Shown: positions 60,000-64,000 of the stretch, piece after piece | Layout: the number at the start of each line of letters is the position of its first letter | Position numbering within the stretch: position 1 is the first letter of the stretch | NCBI GenBank assembly: GCA_963730365.1 | Contig: CAVSRM010000005.1 | Span: forward strand, 62,001-126,000 | Source of the DNA: Fodinibacter sp963730365 | Lineage (GTDB): Bacteria > Actinomycetota > Actinomycetes > Actinomycetales > Dermatophilaceae | Length of the DNA stretch: 64,000 nucleotides | Reading direction: 5' to 3' | Position numbers and translations under genes: made by a program | The notes under the pieces: generated by a model | The model's database searches: none | Told to the model about the DNA's origin: nothing | The model's input: only the letters and a program-made list of their open reading frames with translations

Positions 60000-60983
60000 A
60001 TGAGCATCAAGATTCTGAACGCAGTGATTGCGATCATCGGCGGCATCGGCGGCGCCATCATCATCTTCTGGATCCTCAACAAGCTGGCCGAGTCCCTCAA
60101 GGGCCGGTGGGAGGACCGCGTCAAGCCGTGGATGTTCGCCGGGCCCGCGATCCTCGCGATCGCCGTCTACCTGATCTACCCGGCGGTTGTCACGTTCCAG
60201 TACAGCTTCGCCAACGCGAACACCACGGCGTACGTCGGCGTCCAGAACTACATCGACCTCTTCACCGACGACGGGTTCTTGTCGGTACTGTTCAACAACG
60301 CCCTGTGGATCGTCGTCGTCCCGGCCATGACCGTGGTGCTGGGCCTGGGCGTCGCAGTGCTCACGGACCGCCTGCGACCCCGAGGCGAGAAGACGACCAA
60401 GACGGTCATCTTCCTGCCGATGGCCATCAGCATGGTCGGTGCCGCGACCATCTGGCGCACCGTCTACGACTACCAGCCGGCAGGCGCCCCCCAGACCGGC
60501 ATGCTCAACGCGGTCCGGGGCTTCTTCGGCAAGGACCCGGTGTTCTGGTACGGCGAGAGCACCCTGCACTTCAACAGCCTGCTGCTCATGATCATCCTGA
60601 TCTGGACAGGGGTCGGGTTCTCCATGGTGCTGCTGTCGTCCGCGATCAAGAGCGTGCCGGAGGACACCGTCGAGGCCGGCCGCATCGACGGCGCAGGCGA
60701 GCGACGGATCTTCTTCAGCATCATCGTTCCGCAGATCTGGCCGACCGTGATCACCGTCTTCATCACCGTGCTGATCGGCGTCATGAAGGTGTTCGACGTC
60801 GTGTACGTCACGACCAACGGCGCCTACAACACCGACGTCATCGGACGCCTCTTCTACGACCAGCTGTACACGCAGGGCAACAACGGGTACGCGTCGGCGA
60901 TCGTCGTCATCCTCATGGTCATGATCACCCCGGTCCTGGTCTACCAAATCCGGAACTTCCGCCGAGTGGAGGCCGCACGATGA
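60000..60983 (+). CDS. Sugar ABC permease, MalF-like
   Basis: 327 aa. An extra N-terminal helix (about 5-27) precedes the usual six TM segments, with VKPWMFAGPAILAIAVYLIYPAVVTFQYSFANANTTAYVGVQNYIDLF before the core. The EAA loop is VPEDTVEAGRIDGAGERRIFFSIIVPQIWP. ATG 60000 follows GAGAGGAAG. It stands in operon with the binding protein, and its stop overlaps the next gene as ATGA. Confidence 0.93.
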   Translation: MSIKILNAVIAIIGGIGGAIIIFWILNKLAESLKGRWEDRVKPWMFAGPAILAIAVYLIYPAVVTFQYSFANANTTAYVGVQNYIDLFTDDGFLSVLFNNALWIVVVPAMTVVLGLGVAVLTDRLRPRGEKTTKTVIFLPMAISMVGAATIWRTVYDYQPAGAPQTGMLNAVRGFFGKDPVFWYGESTLHFNSLLLMIILIWTGVGFSMVLLSSAIKSVPEDTVEAGRIDGAGERRIFFSIIVPQIWPTVITVFITVLIGVMKVFDVVYVTTNGAYNTDVIGRLFYDQLYTQGNNGYASAIVVILMVMITPVLVYQIRNFRRVEAAR

Positions 60984-61909
60984 CCACGACAGTCCAGCCC
61001 GGAACGACAACGCCTGCGAGCAATGTGCAGAAGATGCGCAAGGCCAGGCCCGGCAGGGGTGCCGGCAGCGCGACGTGGCCAGTTCGAGTCGGCTTGCTCA
61101 TCCTGTGCATCGCCTGGGTGGTCCCCGCACTGGGGATGCTCGTCAACTCGTTCCGCCCGCGTGACGAACAGTTCTCCTCAGGGTGGTGGACGGCGTTCTT
61201 CAACCCATTCCAGTCCTCGTGGACGATCGACAACTACACAGAGGCGCTGACCAGCAGCACCGCAGGCATCCCCATGTCCGAGGCGTTCCTCAACAGCTTC
61301 ATTGTGGCGCTCCCGGCCACGGTGGTCCCGATCCTGATCGCCGCCTTCGCCGCGTACGCGTTCACCTTCATGCAGTGGCGCGGGCGGGACCTCATGTTCG
61401 TCGTCATCGTCGGGCTGCTCGTCGTGCCCAACCAGGTAGCGTTCGTGCCGCTGGTGAAGCTGTACGGCGCCCTGGGCCTGAACGGCACGTTCCCCGCGGT
61501 CTGGCTGGCCCACATCGGGTTCGGGATGCCACTGGCCATCTACATCCTGCGCACCTACATGTCCACGTTGCCCACGGCCATCATCGAGTCCGCCAAGATC
61601 GACGGCGCAAGCCACTTCACCACGTTCTGGCGCCTCATCATGCCCATGTCGACCCCGGCACTGGCCTCGTTCGCGATCTTCCAGTTCCTCTGGGTCTGGA
61701 ACGACCTACTCGTCGCCCTGATCTTCCTCGGACGAGGCGACAACACCGTCGCGACCGTGGCCCTGCAAGGCCTGCAAGGCCAGACCGGAGCAGGACGCGA
61801 GCTCATCCCGGCAGCGGGGTTCATCACCATCATCGTGCCGATCCTCATCTTCCTCTCCCTGCAGCGGTACTTCATCCGCGGCATGACCAGCGGAGCAGTC
61901 AAGGGGTGA
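60980..61909 (+). CDS. Sugar ABC permease, MalG-like
   Basis: 309 aa from ATG 60980. Six TM helices; WVVPALGMLVNSFRPRDEQFSSGWWTAFF opens the protein, and the EAA loop is LPTAIIESAKIDGASHFTTFWRLIMPMSTPAL, followed by LWVWNDLLVALIFLGRGDNTVATVALQGLQGQTG. Ends in IRGMTSGAVKG. Last gene of the operon; a long terminator follows. Confidence 0.94.
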   Translation: MTTTVQPGTTTPASNVQKMRKARPGRGAGSATWPVRVGLLILCIAWVVPALGMLVNSFRPRDEQFSSGWWTAFFNPFQSSWTIDNYTEALTSSTAGIPMSEAFLNSFIVALPATVVPILIAAFAAYAFTFMQWRGRDLMFVVIVGLLVVPNQVAFVPLVKLYGALGLNGTFPAVWLAHIGFGMPLAIYILRTYMSTLPTAIIESAKIDGASHFTTFWRLIMPMSTPALASFAIFQFLWVWNDLLVALIFLGRGDNTVATVALQGLQGQTGAGRELIPAAGFITIIVPILIFLSLQRYFIRGMTSGAVKG

Positions 61910-61986
61910 GGAGCCAACGGCGCGGTTCGCGCGTCGTCGAACGTGTCAGCCCACAGCCCGACGGTCGGGCGCCGGGCCCAAGAACG

Positions 61987-62027
61987 CGGACCGGTGGTGT
62001 CGATGTGAGGGAGACACCACCGGTCCG
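61987..62027. terminator. 15-bp terminator hairpin after the sugar operon
   Basis: A perfect 15-bp stem (61987-62001 CGGACCGGTGGTGTC, complement 62013-62027) with an 11-nt loop. It lies 78 bases after the last permease gene and just past the 3' end of the antisense GH36 remnant. Confidence 0.75.
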
Positions 62028-62029
62028 TC

Positions 62030-62296
62030 ACCGTCGTGACCAGGTAGCGTGTCGAAGGGTCGAGGCCGGGGAGTACGACGCGCCCGGGGGGCCAGACGAG
62101 GCTGCGCTCGAGCATCGGTAGCTTGAACAGCGCCTCTCGGCCGTCGCCGGCTACGACGCCGTCGAGCTGCAGGGCCGGGTTCGTGGTGTCGGCGTGCACC
62201 ACGACCCCCGAGTGCAGCAGGTCACCGTGCCTCCTGTGCAGCTCCACCCAGCCCCGGAGCCCGTCCAGCTCAGCGGCGTCGGCTCGGAGTTGACCG
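62030..62296 (-). pseudogene. C-terminal remnant of a GH36-like alpha-galactosidase
   Basis: On the minus strand the frame reads GWVELHRRHGDLLHSGVVVHADTTNPALQLDGVVAGDGREALFKLPMLERSLVWPPGRVVLPGLDPSTRYLVTTVTD. This matches the C-terminal beta-sandwich of GH36 enzymes (HSG...D......GVV..D..EALF.....E....PGRV.LPGLDP...Y.V). About 85 codons are left of a 700-residue enzyme; the catalytic part is gone. It may be left from a former alpha-galactoside gene beside the operon. Confidence 0.6.
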
Positions 62297-62325
62297 TTCT
62301 TGTCTGCCGCTGGACGATCGTCTTC

Positions 62326-62961
62326 GTGGCGGCTGCACGCAGCTCGGACAGACGACCGCGCTTCGCCCTGCTCGCAGCCCTGGCCTCCTCGATGCTCCTG
62401 CTGTCTCTGGCGCCGCTGGCCTTGCCCTCCTCCTACTCGTGGGTGGAGCTCGGCACGAGTGAGGCGGCCGCTCAGGGCGTTGCGGGGGCCTGGGTCGCCC
62501 GTCTGGGATTCGTCCTCCTCGGGTTGGCCGTGCTCGGGGTCTGCGTGCTGCGCCACCGGGCGTGGCGCACCCTGGCGACGGGACTGCACGCCTGCTTCGG
62601 GGTCGGGATGGTCATGGTGGCGGTCTACTCCCACGCTCCGTGGGAAGCCGGCGTCCCCTACGTCGAGCTGGAGGACCACCTGCACTCCGTGTTCGCCTCA
62701 GTGGTGGGGTTCTCCTTCATCGCCGGGGTGGCGGCCACCCTGGCCGCACGGAGGCCGCGCACCGGCGCGCACACCGCGGGCGACATCACCGCGATCCTTC
62801 TCACCGGCACGATCCCGCTGCTCATGAATGCCCCGGTGTGGGGGGTCCTGCAGCGACTGATGTTCCTCATCGCAGCCTGCTGGTACGGCTCGGAGGCCCT
62901 GCTGCAGCCAGCGCCCGAAGCAGCCGTGAAGCACGGGATGCGCTCTCGGGCAGGTGAGTGA
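62326..62961 (+). CDS. DUF998 family membrane protein
   Basis: About 211 aa from GTG 62326 (the frame is open to 62194, but that part lies over the GH36 remnant). Six TM helices; LLAALASSMLLLSLAPLALPSSYSWVELGTSEAAAQGVAGAWVARLGFVLLGLAVLGVCVLRHRAWRTLATGLHACFGVGMVMVAVYSHAPWEAGVPYVELEDHLHSVFASVVGFSFIAGV fits DUF998, whose function is unknown. The start is uncertain. Convergent with the arsenate reductase gene. Confidence 0.68.
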   Translation: MAAARSSDRRPRFALLAALASSMLLLSLAPLALPSSYSWVELGTSEAAAQGVAGAWVARLGFVLLGLAVLGVCVLRHRAWRTLATGLHACFGVGMVMVAVYSHAPWEAGVPYVELEDHLHSVFASVVGFSFIAGVAATLAARRPRTGAHTAGDITAILLTGTIPLLMNAPVWGVLQRLMFLIAACWYGSEALLQPAPEAAVKHGMRSRAGE

Positions 62962-63008
62962 CCAGAGCTCGTCACCGGCTCGGAGCCGGCGGAGCGGACC
63001 TCGACAGG

Positions 63009-63629
63009 TCAGTCGAGAATGTCCCGGAGCAGAGTGGTGACGCGGGCCTGGATGTCGTCGCGGATGTCGCGGACGACACTGAGCGGCCGCCCGGCTGGGT
63101 CGGCGACGGCCCAGTCCTCGTACCTCTTGCCGGGGTAGATCGGGCAGGCGTCGCCACAGCCCATGGTGATGATGACGTCCGCGGCCCGCAGCACGCTGTC
63201 GGAGAGCGGCTTCGGGTACGGGGTGGTCAGCGGGATGCCGCGTTCCTCGAGGGCAGCGACGACGACCGGGTTGACCTGGGACGTGGGGTTCGACCCGGCG
63301 GAGCGGACATGGACGCGGCGGGCGGAGAGGTGCTCGGCGAGTGCGGCGGCCATCTGGGACCGGCCGGCGTTGTGGACGCACACGAAGAGCAGTTCGGGGA
63401 CCTGCTTGGCGACGCGACCCTGTGCTTGCGCGGCGGACATCAGCTGCTCGCGGGCCTGCCGGGCCACGAGCACGGGAAGGTAGTTCTTGACCGTGGCACG
63501 GGGCTCGAGGAGCGCGCGCGCCTCGTCGATGGCGGCGGCAACGGTGTCGTGGGAGAACACCCCCTCATACGAGTAGGCGAGGTCGTTCACGAGCTCGTCG
63601 TAGGGGTTCTTGGCCGTCGGGGTGGACAT
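63009..63629 (-). CDS. Arsenate reductase / low-MW phosphatase with three-helix N-domain
   Basis: 206 aa. An N-terminal helical bundle (YDELVNDLAYSYEGVFSHDTVAAAIDEARALLEPRATVKNYLPVLVARQAREQL) leads to the phosphatase loop LLFVCVHNAGRSQMAAALAEHLS; VHNAGRSQ is the ArsC-type variant of CX5R. DVIITMGCGDACPIYPGKRYEDWAVADPAG holds the further Cys and the general acid loop. It is the mycothiol/thioredoxin-type arsenate reductase of actinomycetes. It is divergent from an ArsR gene whose operator lies between. Confidence 0.9.
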   Translation of the reverse strand: MSTPTAKNPYDELVNDLAYSYEGVFSHDTVAAAIDEARALLEPRATVKNYLPVLVARQAREQLMSAAQAQGRVAKQVPELLFVCVHNAGRSQMAAALAEHLSARRVHVRSAGSNPTSQVNPVVVAALEERGIPLTTPYPKPLSDSVLRAADVIITMGCGDACPIYPGKRYEDWAVADPAGRPLSVVRDIRDDIQARVTTLLRDILD

Positions 63630-63732
63630 CAGCGGTTCCTGTCGCTCATGGAAGCGCCGTGGTGCTCGGAGCGCTCGCCGGGGTGGGGGAACAGGGGGTG
63701 CTCGGACACGGGCCCATCTTGACTCCTTCCCA

Positions 63733-63754
63733 TGACTCAGTCAAACTTGAGTCA
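63733..63754. promoter_or_regulatory. ArsR-type operator
   Basis: TGACTCA (63733-63739) and TGAGTCA (63748-63754) are perfect inverted arms 8 bases apart, around GTCAAACT. The site ends at the base before the ArsR start codon, in the gap shared with the arsenate reductase gene. Confidence 0.65.
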
Positions 63755-64000
63755 ATGAACAGTGAGCAAACAGCCGAGCTGGAGCTGAGGTCGCGGGTGC
63801 ACTCCGCCCTGGGTGATCCCACCCGCCTGCGGATCGTCGACCTCCTCGCGACCACTGACCTCTCCTCCGCCGAGCTCGGCGCCACCCTGGGCGTCCCCTC
63901 GAACCTGCTCGCCCACCACCTGGGCGTCCTCCAGGACGCCGGCCTGCTGCTCCGTCACCGCTCCGAGGGCGACCGGCGACGCACCTACCTGACCCTCAGG
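63755..64000 (+). CDS. ArsR family regulator, N-terminal part
   Basis: 82 codons to the window end. LRSRVHSALGDPTRLRIVDLLATTDLSSAELGATLGVPSNLLAHHLGVLQDAGLLLRHRSEGDRRRTYLTLR is a complete winged helix of the ArsR type. No metal-binding CVC pair is seen in the visible helix 3, where PSNLLAHHLGVL stands, so the sensing site is elsewhere or different. ATG 63755 directly follows the operator. It probably represses itself and the divergent arsenate reductase gene. Confidence 0.9.
   Translation, partial: MNSEQTAELELRSRVHSALGDPTRLRIVDLLATTDLSSAELGATLGVPSNLLAHHLGVLQDAGLLLRHRSEGDRRRTYLTLR

Noticed and set aside
1..64000. CRISPR array or rRNA genes
   Set aside because: No regularly spaced repeats and no rRNA signatures were found on reading the window.

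Overview
The window is 64 kb of very GC-rich DNA from an actinomycete chromosome. GTG starts and one-to-eight-base stop/start overlaps are common, and the gene content (NlpC/P60 hydrolase, 5-FTHF cyclo-ligase, UGPase, MoeA-like and SepX/GlpR-like proteins, MscL, FmdB) fits the Intrasporangiaceae (Janibacter/Knoellia/Phycicoccus-like). The genus cannot be fixed from the sequence alone.

Layout. 1-9.9 kb holds small housekeeping and stress genes: the end of a secreted NlpC/P60 peptidase, an operon DUF4386-AIM24-macrodomain facing a TetR regulator across a 33-bp near-palindrome, an ASCH protein, a frameshifted CPBP protease, a tandem MarR regulator, a two-TM potassium channel, two methyltransferases (one frameshifted) and a YciI protein. 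10-20.8 kb is a redox/carbohydrate block: a small three-helix protein, glucose-6-phosphate dehydrogenase and an SMP-30 lactonase on the minus strand; divergently a CoA-disulfide-reductase/rhodanese fusion, a GH63-type glucosidase, a 68-aa protein and a MalT-like LuxR regulator. A 17-bp hyphenated palindrome lies in the divergent gap and recurs upstream of the SHOCT gene that ends the block.

21.15-32.24 kb is a decayed genomic island. It lies between an intact tRNA-Arg(CCT) at the right and a 44-bp copy of that tRNA's 3' half at the left. It carries an SDR-TetR operon with its own operator, an NTF2-like protein, a TIGR03668-type flavin/F420 protein, an intact GlgX debranching enzyme, and a set of frameshifted genes: ScyD/ScyE-like protein, ATPases, an IS110 remnant and the tyrosine integrase next to the tRNA.

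32.3-53.3 kb is mostly core genome: MFS exporter, a 1307-aa SF1 helicase ending in an MTES_1575-type nuclease domain, MscL, SAF and FmdB proteins, an ABC-2 exporter, a CPA-type antiporter, penicillin acylase, then 5-FTHF cyclo-ligase facing the UGPase-MoeA-MoaC-MogA-GNAT-SepX/GlpR cluster, an AI-2E family permease and tRNA-Ala(CGC) with a strong terminator. 53.3-55.9 kb is a second element remnant next to tRNA-Ala: decayed integrase, a truncated excisionase-like HTH and a broken RepSA-type initiator, followed by two unrecognised proteins.

56.2-61.9 kb is a LacI-controlled fructan/sucrose-type operon (GH32-like enzyme, lipoprotein binding protein, two permeases). It has two operators flanking a promoter, a 21-codon leader reading frame coupled to the enzyme start, and a 15-bp terminator hairpin, behind which lies an antisense remnant of a GH36 alpha-galactosidase. 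The window closes with a DUF998 membrane protein and an arsenate-reductase/ArsR pair cut by the window end.

Several genes are interrupted by single-base shifts. In the two element remnants this fits decay. In the CPBP and methyltransferase genes the shifts sit at G-rich tracts and could equally be sequencing errors.
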